Source: Pseudomonadota bacterium
GTDB taxonomy: Bacteria > Pseudomonadota > Alphaproteobacteria > Acetobacterales > Acetobacteraceae
Length of the DNA stretch: 13,473 nt
Direction: 5' to 3'
NCBI GenBank assembly: GCA_021780935.1
Contig: JAJXXT010000064.1
Coordinates: forward strand, 1-13,473
Both the position numbers and the translations under genes were made by a program. The notes beneath the pieces were generated by a model. The model was given only the letters and a program-made list of their open reading frames with translations. It had not been told where the DNA came from and did no database searches. Positions 7,156-13,473 of this stretch are shown piece after piece; the first letter of the stretch is position 1, and every line of letters begins with the position of its first letter.

Positions 7156-8259
7156 ATAGACCCGGCGCCGGAACATGACCGTGGCCGCGACGAGGCTGAC
7201 GCAGCCGATCGCCGCCATGGCGGCGATCTCGGTCGAGAGCGAAGCGAGGCTGGCCGCCTGCAGGAACACGCTCCGCACGACGACGAGGAAATAGCGCAGC
7301 GGGTTGATCAAGGTCAGCCACTGCACCGCCTGCGGCATGTTGGCGATGGGGGTTGCGAAGCCGGAGAGGATGATCGACGGCACCATGAACAGGAAGGCGC
7401 CGAGCAGCGCCTGCTGCTGGGTCGCGGACAACGCGGAGATAAGCAGGCCGATGCCGATCACCGCGATGATGAACACCACCGCGCCGAGATAGAACACGCC
7501 GACGGCCCCGCGCAGCGGCACGCCGAACCAGAACACCGCCGCCAAGAGAATGACGGTCGCCTCGGCGAGCCCGATGATCAGGCCGGGAATGCCCTTGCCG
7601 AGCAGGATATCCACCGGGCGCAGCGGCGTGACGAGCAATTGATCGAAGGTGCCGGCCTCGCGCTCCCGCGCCACCGTCAGCGCGACCACGAGCAGTGTCA
7701 CCACCTGCGCGAGCAGGGCGATGATGCCGGGAATGATGAACCAGCGTGATTCGAGGTTGGGATTGTAGCGGGCGCGCATCACCAGCGCCGAGGGCGTGCT
7801 GGCGCCGTGCTGGCTCGCCCAGCTCGCGGCATAGTCGGACAGGATCTCGTTGGCGTAGCCGAGCGCGATCAGCGCCGTGTTCGAGTTGCGGCCATCGACG
7901 ATGACCTCGACCGGCGCGGGCTGCCCGGTGAGCAGATCGCGGGTGAACCGCGCATCGATGGCGAGCGCCATCACCGCCTTCCGCCCCTCGATCAGCGCCG
8001 GGATCTGCGCCAGGCTGTCGACCCTGGCGACCAGCCGGAAGGTCGGCGTCCCGGTGAAATGCGCGATCAGATCGCGCGACGCCGCGCTGGTATCCGCATT
8101 GTAGACGACGAACGGAACCTGGTTGAGATCGAACGTCGCGGCATAGCCGAACACGATCAGCTGCATCAGCGGCGGGCCGATCAGCACCATGCGGCTCTTC
8201 GGGTCCTTGAGCAGCGCCAGCAGCTCCTTGACGATCAATGCGAGCACCCGCGAAAACAT
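7153..8259 (-). CDS. ybhR: ABC-2 type exporter permease, YbhR-like
   Basis: The product has 368 residues, as expected for YbhR. It has a cytoplasmic N-terminus with KELLALLKDPKSR (11-23), a first membrane segment at about 25-42, a large periplasmic domain to about 170, and five more membrane segments. The conserved RE.GTFDQLLVTPLRP motif is at 200-214 and an INPLRYF motif at 318-324. It would pair with the YbhS-like permease to form the channel driven by the tandem ATPase. The frame is open far upstream, but the ATG at 8259-8257 gives the proper N-terminus and lies 5 bases after the upstream stop. Last gene of the operon; its TAG stop sits in the palindrome at 7093-7155, so the final residues may have been set by insertion of that element. 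Confidence 0.9.
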   Translation of the reverse strand: MFSRVLALIVKELLALLKDPKSRMVLIGPPLMQLIVFGYAATFDLNQVPFVVYNADTSAASRDLIAHFTGTPTFRLVARVDSLAQIPALIEGRKAVMALAIDARFTRDLLTGQPAPVEVIVDGRNSNTALIALGYANEILSDYAASWASQHGASTPSALVMRARYNPNLESRWFIIPGIIALLAQVVTLLVVALTVAREREAGTFDQLLVTPLRPVDILLGKGIPGLIIGLAEATVILLAAVFWFGVPLRGAVGVFYLGAVVFIIAVIGIGLLISALSATQQQALLGAFLFMVPSIILSGFATPIANMPQAVQWLTLINPLRYFLVVVRSVFLQAASLASLSTEIAAMAAIGCVSLVAATVMFRRRVY

Positions 8260-8264
8260 CGTGC

Positions 8265-9404
8265 TCAATCCAGCCGCTTGCGCGTCACCAGCCGCGCCAG
8301 CCCGAGGAAGATTGCGGCCATCGCGACGAGCGCCGCGGCGTTCGGCAGGATCACCGACCAGACATCGCCGGCGAGAAACACGCTTTGCAGGATGGCGACG
8401 AAATAGCGCGCGGCGACGAGGTAGGTGAAGAGCCGGATCGGCTCCGGCATGCTGCCGATATCGAAGATGAAGCCGGAGAGAATGAAGGCGGGCAGGAAGG
8501 TGACGATGATCGCGATCTGGCCGGCGACGAACTGGTTGCGCGCCACCGAGGAAATCAGCAGACCCATGCCGAGCGCGGCGCCCATGAACAGGCTCGCGGC
8601 GAGCACCAGCACGGCGAACGAGCCGCGCAACGGCACATGGAACAGCCACACCGCCATCGCCACCGAAACCGCCATGCCGCCCATGCCGAGCACGAAATAG
8701 GGCGCGAGCTTGGAGACGATGATCTCGCGCAGGCTGACCGGCGTGACCATCAGCGCCTCCAGCGTGCCGCGCTCCCACTCGCGCGCGATCACGAGCGCGG
8801 TGAGCAGCGCGCCGGTGAGCGTCATGATCACCGCGATCAGCCCGGGCACCAGATAGTCGCGGCTCTGGACGGCGGGGTTGAACCAGACCCGCCCCGTGAC
8901 GGCCAACGCGCCCGATATCGTCGCGCCCGGCACCGGCTGGCCGACCTCGGCCGCCCGCGCGGCGAGCCATGTCTGCCATGTCTGCTGCAGATAGCCTTCG
9001 ACGATGCGCGCCGTGTTGGCGTCCACGCCGTCGAGCATGACGCCGATCGGCGCCCCGCCCGAGGCGAGCAGCTTGCGGGTGAAATCCTCGCGCAGCCAGA
9101 GGATGGCGGAAATCTCGCGCCGCCCGATCGCCCGCTCGGCGGCCTGGATGTCGGGCAGGGCGACCGGCGCGAAATAGGGCGAATGCTGCAGATGGCTGGT
9201 GAAGCTGGCGGTCTCCGCGGTCGGCTGGGTGACGACGACGCCGACCCGGACATGGTACGCGTCGAGCGAGACCCCGTAGCCGAACAGCAGCAGCAGCAAG
9301 GCCGGCAGCAGGAAGGCGATGGCGAGGCTCGAAGGGTCGCGCCGGATCTGCACGAACTCCTTGCGGACCAGGCCGCGCAGCCGGCGGCTGATGCGGATGC
9401 TCAC
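8265..9404 (-). CDS. ybhS: ABC-2 type exporter permease, YbhS-like
   Basis: The product has 379 residues and the same architecture as its partner: basic N-terminus with VRKEFVQIRRDPSS (13-26), first membrane segment at about 28-45, a periplasmic domain to about 180, then five membrane segments. The conserved REWERGTLEALMVTPV is at 208-223, and YLVAARYF near 328-335. Such permeases work as pairs with a tandem ATPase and a periplasmic adaptor to export drugs or other hydrophobic compounds. The start is GTG at 9404-9402, overlapping the ATPase stop as GTGA. The frame is open 53 codons further, but that part is antiframe of the ATPase and not permease-like. Translational coupling is likely since no strong Shine-Dalgarno is visible. 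Confidence 0.9.
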   Translation of the reverse strand: MSIRISRRLRGLVRKEFVQIRRDPSSLAIAFLLPALLLLLFGYGVSLDAYHVRVGVVVTQPTAETASFTSHLQHSPYFAPVALPDIQAAERAIGRREISAILWLREDFTRKLLASGGAPIGVMLDGVDANTARIVEGYLQQTWQTWLAARAAEVGQPVPGATISGALAVTGRVWFNPAVQSRDYLVPGLIAVIMTLTGALLTALVIAREWERGTLEALMVTPVSLREIIVSKLAPYFVLGMGGMAVSVAMAVWLFHVPLRGSFAVLVLAASLFMGAALGMGLLISSVARNQFVAGQIAIIVTFLPAFILSGFIFDIGSMPEPIRLFTYLVAARYFVAILQSVFLAGDVWSVILPNAAALVAMAAIFLGLARLVTRKRLD

Positions 9405-11167
9405 GCCGCGATCTCGGGATGGATGGCCGCTTGGACGAGGGCGATGAAGGCGTCCTCCATGGTCGGTTCCGGCAGCGCGGCGCTGCGCGCGCGTGCCTTC
9501 ACGGATTCCGAGGTGCCCTCGGCCAGCACCTGCCCCTGCGCCATGATCAGCAGGCGGTCGCAATACTCCGCCTCTTCCATGAAATGCGTCGTCACCAGCA
9601 CGGTCACCCCGGCCTCCGCGAGGCCGTTGATGCGGCGCCAGAACTCGCGCCGGGCGAGCGGGTCCACGCCGGAGGTCGGCTCGTCGAGAAAGAGGATGTC
9701 GGGCTCGTGCATCAGGGCGGCGGCGAGGGCGAGGCGCTGCTTGTAGCCGAGCGGCAGGTCCCGGCTGGTCGCACCGGCCAGCGCGGCGAGCTCGAATTCC
9801 TCCAGCGCCCAGCTGATCCTGTCGCGCTGACGCGGCCCGCCCAGCCCGTAGGCCGCGCTGATGAAGCGCAGATTCTGCATCACCGAGAGATCGCCATAGA
9901 GCGAGAAGCGCTGCGCCATGTAGCCGATCCGCGCGCGCGCGGCGGCGGCGGCGGCCCGCAGATCCACGCCGGCGACGCGCAGCGTGCCGGCGCTCGGCGG
10001 TAGCAGCCCGCAGAGCATGCGGAAGGTCGTCGACTTTCCGGCCCCGTTGGCGCCGAGCAGGCCGAATATCTCGCCGCGGCGGACGCGGAAGCTGACATCC
10101 TTCACGGCGTAGAAATCGCCGAAGCGGCGTGTCAGCCCCTCGACGACGATTTCGTCCTGCTCGTCTTTCGCCGCGACGGGATCGACAGGCGGCGGCGCCA
10201 TCCTTGCCTGTGCTGTGCCGTGTTCGCTCAGCAGATCGATGAAGCTGTCCTCGAAGCGCGGCGGCACGGCAACGAGCTGCGCGCCGGGCAGGGTAGGGAG
10301 CAGCGCCTCCACGGTCGCCGTCGCGCCGGGCCGGGTCACGATGCGGACATGGCTGCCCTGGATCACGGCGTCGAGCACACCGGGCGCGCCGGCGAGCAGC
10401 GCCTGCAGTCTGCGCCGGCCAGTGCCTTCGGCATCGACGTGGAAGCTGCGCCCGCCCATGGTTTCGGTGCGCTGCTTCGGATCGCCCTCGCCGATGAGCG
10501 TCCCCTCGTGCATCAGCAGCACCGACCGGCAGCGCTCCGCTTCGTCGAGATAGGCGGTGCTGAGCAGCACCGTCATACCCTCGGTCCGCGTCAGCGTATC
10601 GATGATCTGCCAGAGCTCGCGCCGGGACACCGGATCGACGCCGACGGTGGGCTCGTCGAGCAGCAGCAGCGCGGGCGCGCGCACCAGCGTGCAGGCAAGG
10701 CCGAGTTTCTGCTTCATGCCGCCGGAAAGCTTGCCCGCGAGACGCGCCGTGAAGGGGGCGAGGCCGGTCATGTGCAGAAGCTCTGCGTAGCGCGCCTGGC
10801 GCTCGGCCGGTTCGACATCGTGCAGATCCGCGTAGAGGTCGAGATTCTCACGGACCGTGAGATCCTCGTAGAGACCGAAACGTTGCGGCATGTAGCCGAT
10901 GGCGCCCTGCACCGCGAGCGGGTCGGAACGGACATCGATGCCGAGGACGGTGATGCGCCCGGAATCGGGCCTGAGCAGGCCGGCGATGAGGCGCATCAGC
11001 GTCGTCTTGCCGGCGCCGTCCGGCCCGATCAGCCCGGTGACGCCGCCCCGCTGCACCGTTGCGGTGAGTGCCTTGAGCGCGGGGACCTCGCGGCCGCGCT
11101 CGCGGAATCGCTTGACGACAGACCTGATCGCGATCGCCGCGGCGTCAGTCTCAGGGTTTCGGGCCAT
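9401..11167 (-). CDS. ybhF: Tandem ABC exporter ATPase, YbhF-like
   Basis: The product has 588 residues in two nucleotide-binding domains. NBD1: Walker A GPDGAGKT 48-55, signature LSGGM 147-151, Walker B LLLLDEP 167-173; the H-loop position is alanine (STAYLDEAE, A205). NBD2: Walker A GANGAGKS 372-379, degenerate signature LPLGY 471-475, Walker B ILFLDEP 491-497, normal H528 (TTHFMEEAE). One composite site (NBD2 Walker motifs with NBD1 signature) is therefore intact and the other degenerate. GPDGAGKT in NBD1 is typical of YbhF/RbbA relatives; unlike RbbA, no membrane domain is fused. I start at the ATG at 11167, which overlaps the adaptor gene by 17 bases; a GTG at 11194 would add 9 residues but has no ribosome site. 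It powers the two downstream permeases. Confidence 0.93.
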   Translation of the reverse strand: MARNPETDAAAIAIRSVVKRFRERGREVPALKALTATVQRGGVTGLIGPDGAGKTTLMRLIAGLLRPDSGRITVLGIDVRSDPLAVQGAIGYMPQRFGLYEDLTVRENLDLYADLHDVEPAERQARYAELLHMTGLAPFTARLAGKLSGGMKQKLGLACTLVRAPALLLLDEPTVGVDPVSRRELWQIIDTLTRTEGMTVLLSTAYLDEAERCRSVLLMHEGTLIGEGDPKQRTETMGGRSFHVDAEGTGRRRLQALLAGAPGVLDAVIQGSHVRIVTRPGATATVEALLPTLPGAQLVAVPPRFEDSFIDLLSEHGTAQARMAPPPVDPVAAKDEQDEIVVEGLTRRFGDFYAVKDVSFRVRRGEIFGLLGANGAGKSTTFRMLCGLLPPSAGTLRVAGVDLRAAAAAARARIGYMAQRFSLYGDLSVMQNLRFISAAYGLGGPRQRDRISWALEEFELAALAGATSRDLPLGYKQRLALAAALMHEPDILFLDEPTSGVDPLARREFWRRINGLAEAGVTVLVTTHFMEEAEYCDRLLIMAQGQVLAEGTSESVKARARSAALPEPTMEDAFIALVQAAIHPEIAA

Positions 11168-12212
11168 CGCCTGGACCCGGTTGAGCCGAGGCACAGCCGT
11201 GCGCGTCGTCTTCGGGCGGCGGGGCCAGATCGATCGTCACCGTCGCCGGCATCCCCAGGCGCAGTTCGTTGTGCGCGTCGCAGGCGAAGATGCGAGCCTG
11301 ATAGACCAGGCGCGTGCGCAGTTCGGGTGTTTCGATGCTCTTGGGCGTGAATTCCGCCGTCGGCGAGATGTAGCCGACCCAACCGTCATAGGTCTTGCCG
11401 GGGAAACTGTCGGCGGTGATGCGCGCGCGCATGCCGAGCGCGACGCGGCCGAGATCGACTTCGCTGAGATAGGCGCGGATCCAGAGCGGGTCCGTGAGCG
11501 CGATGGTGTAGACCGGCGCCGTGGGCGAGGCCATGTCGCCCGGCTCGAGGATGCGCGCCTCGATCACGCCATCGCCGGGGGCGATGAGTTTCGCATCCCG
11601 CGCCTCGTCCTCGGCGAGTCGCGTCGCCGCGGCAGCGGCTTCGGCGGCGGCGCGGCCGGCCTCGATATCCTCCGTGCGCGGTCCCTGAAGGGCGAGCAGG
11701 TAGGCTTGCTCGGCGGCGAGATAGGTGTGCTGGATGGACTGGGCCTGGCCCAGCACGTCGTCCCGGCGCTGCTGCATTTCCGCCCCGCTCGGGATCAGGC
11801 GGACGACGCGCTCATAGAGTTTCTGCTGCGCGTCATGCAGTGAGCGCTGCGCCAGCATGGTCTCCTGCGCCTGGCGGATCTCCTCGGGCCGGCTGCCGTT
11901 GAGCAGCCGCGCGAGGACCTGCTCGCTGCCTTCCTGTTGATGCCGGGCCTGCCCGAGCGCGTCGCGATAGCGCACATCGTCGATCTCGGCGAGCAACTGG
12001 CCCTTGCGCACGGCATCGCCTTCCTGGGCCAGCATGCGGGTGATCCGCCCGGTGGCGTAGAAGGCGGGCTGCATTTCGCGCAGGTCGACATCGCCGTAGA
12101 GCACGACCGCGTTGGACGGGGCCTTGCTCTCGCGCAAGAGAAAGTAGCCACCGCCGGCCGCCGCGAGGATGAGCAGAAACGCCGGGATGATCACACGCGC
12201 GAAACGCTTCAC
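11151..12212 (-). CDS. ybhG: HlyD-type membrane fusion protein, YbhG-like
   Basis: The product has 353 residues. One N-terminal membrane anchor (about 7-26) is followed by a lipoyl half-motif region (about 38-80), an alanine/glutamine-rich helical hairpin (about 82-205), the second lipoyl half (about 205-235) and a beta-barrel. The hairpin carries paired motifs LNGSRPEEI (104-112) and LQGPRTEDI (175-183), and the barrel carries TPKSIETPELRTRL, which I recognise from YbhG relatives. It would link the inner-membrane exporter to the periplasm or to an outer-membrane channel, although none is encoded here. The start is GTG at 12212-12210 with AGGA 8 bases upstream. First gene of the four-gene operon, with an FNR/FixK box 84 bases before it. 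Its 3' end overlaps the ATPase gene. Confidence 0.92.
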   Translation of the reverse strand: MKRFARVIIPAFLLILAAAGGGYFLLRESKAPSNAVVLYGDVDLREMQPAFYATGRITRMLAQEGDAVRKGQLLAEIDDVRYRDALGQARHQQEGSEQVLARLLNGSRPEEIRQAQETMLAQRSLHDAQQKLYERVVRLIPSGAEMQQRRDDVLGQAQSIQHTYLAAEQAYLLALQGPRTEDIEAGRAAAEAAAAATRLAEDEARDAKLIAPGDGVIEARILEPGDMASPTAPVYTIALTDPLWIRAYLSEVDLGRVALGMRARITADSFPGKTYDGWVGYISPTAEFTPKSIETPELRTRLVYQARIFACDAHNELRLGMPATVTIDLAPPPEDDAHGCASAQPGPGDGPKP

Positions 12213-12295
12213 CTGCCCAGTCCTGCTCTGCCCTGCACTGCCTCAGCGAAGCTCGTGCACGGACGCCAGCATGAGAATGCGCTTCCCAGGCCGCA

Positions 12296-12309
12296 TTGAT
12301 CCTGATCAA
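12296..12309. promoter_or_regulatory. FNR/FixK-type anaerobox
   Basis: TTGATCCTGATCAA is a perfect match to the palindromic TTGAT-N4-ATCAA consensus of FNR/ANR/FixK regulators. On the minus strand it lies 84 bases before the GTG of the YbhG-like gene. A -10-like TCTCAT (minus strand, about 27-32 bases past the box centre, 4 of 6) would put the start of transcription close to the class II activation spacing. HU is transcribed toward this site and ends before it, so the exporter operon is the only sensible target. Confidence 0.75.
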
Positions 12310-12355
12310 TCGACAGGATCGCGCTGCGCATCCGGCCCGGCTTCGCCCATACGTT

Positions 12356-12387
12356 CCGGCGCGCGGGCCTGGCTTCCGACGCGCCGG
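12356..12387. terminator. Hairpin after the HU gene, possible terminator
   Basis: CCGGCGCG (12356-12363) pairs perfectly with CGCGCCGG (12380-12387) over a 16-base loop, 9 bases past the HU stop. No T-run follows on the minus strand, so this is a candidate only. It separates the HU gene from the FNR box and promoter of the exporter operon. Confidence 0.35.
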
Positions 12388-12396
12388 CCCGTGCGA

Positions 12397-12666
12397 TCAG
12401 ACAGTCTTCTTCAGCGTCGGCGAGGCCTTGAAGCGCACGGTCTTGCCCGCCTTGACCTTGATCTGCTCGCCGGTGCGCGGGTTTAGCCCCTTGCGCGCCT
12501 TGGTCTTGCGCACGATGAAGGTGCCGAAGCTGGGCAGCGTGAAGCGGCCGTTCTTCTTCAGCTCCTTGACGATCGCGTCCATCAGATCGGTGGCGGCACG
12601 ATTGGCGGCGACGCCGGTGAGCTGCGCGGAATCACGAATGACCTGCGCGAGAAAGGCTTTCGACAT
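12397..12666 (-). CDS. hup: HU-family histone-like DNA-binding protein
   Basis: The product has 89 residues, the usual HU size. The helical N-terminus (MSKAFLAQVIRDSAQLTG) is followed by the family core GRFTLPSFGTFIVRKTKARKG and the flexible DNA-binding arm NPRTGEQIKVKAGKTVRFKAS, where the proline that intercalates into DNA is in the NPRTG motif. It should form dimers that bend and compact the chromosome. The ATG at 12666-12664 has an AGGAG Shine-Dalgarno 5 bases upstream. The gene is monocistronic between two gene-free stretches. The protein ends in LKKTV, with the basic tail typical of the family. IHF subunits are a less likely reading because the arm and length fit HU. Confidence 0.95.
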   Translation of the reverse strand: MSKAFLAQVIRDSAQLTGVAANRAATDLMDAIVKELKKNGRFTLPSFGTFIVRKTKARKGLNPRTGEQIKVKAGKTVRFKASPTLKKTV

Positions 12667-12714
12667 GAGGTCTCCTGCGTTGGCCCGGCACGAACTGTTC
12701 GCGGCCGGATGGGT

Positions 12715-12742
12715 CGAATACCGACGAATCGCGGCTGTTCAA
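12715..12742 (-). promoter_or_regulatory. Weak candidate promoter for HU
   Basis: The minus strand carries TTGAAC (12742-12737), a 16-base spacer and TATTCG (12720-12715), about 50 bases before the HU ATG. The -35 matches 4 of 6 and the -10 only 3 of 6, so this is a position guess. Confidence 0.25.
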
Positions 12743-13085
12743 GAAACCGCTTGAGGCTTATGCGGGGTTTCAGACGCGGTCTGCAAGATTTTTCAGCACA
12801 AAGTGTCCATGGCCGCAACGATAGCGCCGCGCGCGCCGCCGCATGGCGCACGGAACGACTCCAAGCTTATGAAGGACCAATTGAATTTCAGCCTGCGGCG
12901 CGGAAGCTATGGTGCAGGGGCGGGAATCGCGTTTCCCCGCTAAGCGACTCAAAAAACGTCGGATTCTGAGCTTTTCGTCCTGGCCCATACCAACAAAAGT
13001 ACCGTCACGATGTTCTGATGTGCGGGTCAGAGTCCATCAGGGCAGCTTGGCTTTGGATCCACGCTGCGGTCGAAGAGCACAACCC
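12743..13085. other. Gene-free, lower-GC stretch next to integrase remnant
   Basis: I see no convincing gene here. It holds a 5-bp hairpin (CAGAC 12771-12775, GTCTG 12779-12783), the tRNA-end-like sequence at 12910-12928, and DNA with more A/T and runs such as CAAAAAAC (12950-12957) that contrast with the rest of the window. Short open frames on both strands show no recognisable content. Probably decayed insert DNA. Confidence 0.4.
12910..12928 (-). other. Possible tRNA 3'-end relic (att-like)
   Basis: The minus strand reads GATTCCCGCCCCTGCACCA, resembling the end of a T-arm, an acceptor strand CCCCTGC, discriminator A and CCA, as in some tRNA-Leu genes. One T-stem base is missing, no tRNA body precedes it, and the area can also fold on itself, so chance is possible. 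Its position about 160 bases before an integrase fragment is what makes it worth listing. Confidence 0.22.
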
Positions 13086-13223
13086 GCCAAGATTGGAGTC
13101 AAGATTCGAGAAAGTTCTGCGTGGGATCGCGAGCTCCGTGGCTTCGGCATGCAGATAATGCCACCGGGACTGAAGAGCTTCGTGGTTCAGTATTGCTCCC
13201 GGAGGGTTAGGAGAGGGAATTAG
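13086..13223 (+). pseudogene. Tyrosine recombinase (phage-type integrase) N-terminal remnant
   Basis: The frame reads AKIGVKIRESSAWDRELRGF and then GMQIMPPGLKSFVVQYCSRR before stopping at TAG 13221-13223. WDrELrGFG..I.P.GlKSfvvQY is the hallmark of the N-terminal arm-binding domain (DUF4102-like) of tyrosine recombinases found in P4-like integrases, where the frame normally continues for about 350 more residues including the catalytic R-H-R-Y. Nothing of that remains: the sequence ends in a stop and hairpin, then a convergent gene. The frame is open back to an ATG at 12909, but those residues are not integrase-like and there is no good start. This is a dead remnant marking a former integrated element. 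Confidence 0.7.
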
Positions 13224-13239
13224 CAATTCTTCCTAACCC
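13204..13239. repeat. Nested hairpin across two convergent stop codons
   Basis: GGGTTAGGA (13204-13212) pairs with TCCTAACCC (13231-13239), and inside it GAATT (13217-13221) pairs with AATTC (13225-13229) over an AGC loop. The plus-strand integrase remnant (TAG 13221-13223) and the minus-strand partial gene (TAA 13222-13220) both stop inside it. No T-run follows. It could be a bidirectional terminator or an element end. Confidence 0.5.
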
Positions 13240-13473
13240 GACCCGTCTGGCCCGCGCTCAATGCCCGTACGGCGCAGAGTGCCGCGAGTGCAACCGCAAA
13301 ACTGTATATGCCCGCTGGCTCGTCGATTACGTCGACGCCCTCGCTTGTCAGGAAATCCGCGTTGCCCTGGGTACCAACGCGCGCGTAGTACGCAGTGGCA
13401 CCATTGACCTGAGCCCCGACTTCCCTCCACTCAGAAGTAGAGTCCGCCGGGTTGTAGGGCATCATCCTGGTCC
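13220..13473 (-). CDS. Partial protein with possible PEP-CTERM-like C-terminus
   Basis: The frame is open from the right edge to TAA at 13222-13220, about 84 codons. It contains ATG codons at 13465 and 13462, but no Shine-Dalgarno can be judged, and the N-terminus is probably outside the window. The tail reads DEPAG, a hydrophobic stretch IYSFAVALAALCAVRAL, then a basic end GQTGRVRKNC. This has the layout of a PEP-CTERM sorting signal (EP motif, membrane segment, basic tail), though less canonical than the protein at 6280-6921. The preceding residues (YYARVGTQGNADFL) are not recognised. Codon use is less GC-biased than in the operons, consistent with acquired DNA. A chance frame cannot be excluded. 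Confidence 0.5.
   Translation of the reverse strand, partial: TRMMPYNPADSTSEWREVGAQVNGATAYYARVGTQGNADFLTSEGVDVIDEPAGIYSFAVALAALCAVRALSAGQTGRVRKNC

Noticed and set aside
6927..7178. 83-codon plus-strand frame in the spacer before the exporter operon
   Set aside because: No ribosome site or recognisable content, and it runs into the palindrome and the antisense of the permease.
12771..12795. CAGAC-GCG-GTCTG hairpin followed by CAAGATTTTT on the plus strand
   Set aside because: Only a 5-bp stem, the T-run is displaced, and there is no plus-strand gene upstream to terminate.
12770..12988. 72-codon minus-strand frame upstream of HU
   Set aside because: No recognisable domain and no clear ribosome site; overlaps the putative HU promoter region and the tRNA-end-like sequence.
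12910..13000. A complete tRNA gene on the minus strand
   Set aside because: Only a 3'-end-like segment is present; no matching 5' acceptor strand, D-arm or anticodon arm could be found.
1..13473. CRISPR array, rRNA, complete insertion sequence or toxin-antitoxin pair
   Set aside because: No regularly spaced direct repeats, rRNA-like sequence, transposase or paired small genes seen on either strand.

Overview
The window is very GC-rich, with G or C at most third codon positions, and its genes are tightly packed. Together with the FNR/FixK-type operator, the small HU protein, the PEP-CTERM protein and the palindromic intergenic element, this suggests an alphaproteobacterium. Rhodospirillales/Acetobacteraceae is my best guess, inferred from style rather than from any marker gene.

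Layout. (1) 1-4804, minus strand: an operon whose three genes overlap by ATGA. In transcription order it encodes a CoxM-type FAD subunit, a 910-residue fused [2Fe-2S]-molybdopterin hydroxylase subunit, and a protein I read as 6-hydroxynicotinate reductase-like, which runs off the left edge. (2) 4916-6190, plus strand: a divergently transcribed MFS carrier of the anion:cation symporter type. The 111-bp divergent spacer holds a consensus -35 box overlapped by a 7+7 inverted repeat. Together these look like a module for import and ring hydroxylation/reduction of an N-heteroaromatic acid, with nicotinate the best guess. (3) 6280-6921, minus: a secreted PEP-CTERM protein, followed by a short gene-free stretch and a nested palindrome at 7093-7155. 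(4) 7153-12212, minus: a four-gene YbhG-YbhF-YbhS-YbhR-type exporter operon (membrane fusion protein, tandem ATPase, two ABC-2 permeases). A perfect FNR/FixK box lies 84 bp upstream of its first gene, suggesting low-oxygen control. (5) 12397-12666, minus: an HU-family DNA-binding protein. (6) 12667-13473: visibly less GC-rich, gene-poor DNA with an integrase remnant, a possible tRNA-3'-end-like att relic, a nested hairpin, and the 3' end of a second possible PEP-CTERM protein.

How the parts work together. The carrier would bring in the substrate, the FAD/[2Fe-2S]/Mo enzyme would hydroxylate the ring, and the Hnr-like protein would reduce it. The exporter operon is functionally separate. The right end looks like the scar of a decayed integrated element. 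All functions are inferred from recognisable motifs read by eye; no database search was run.
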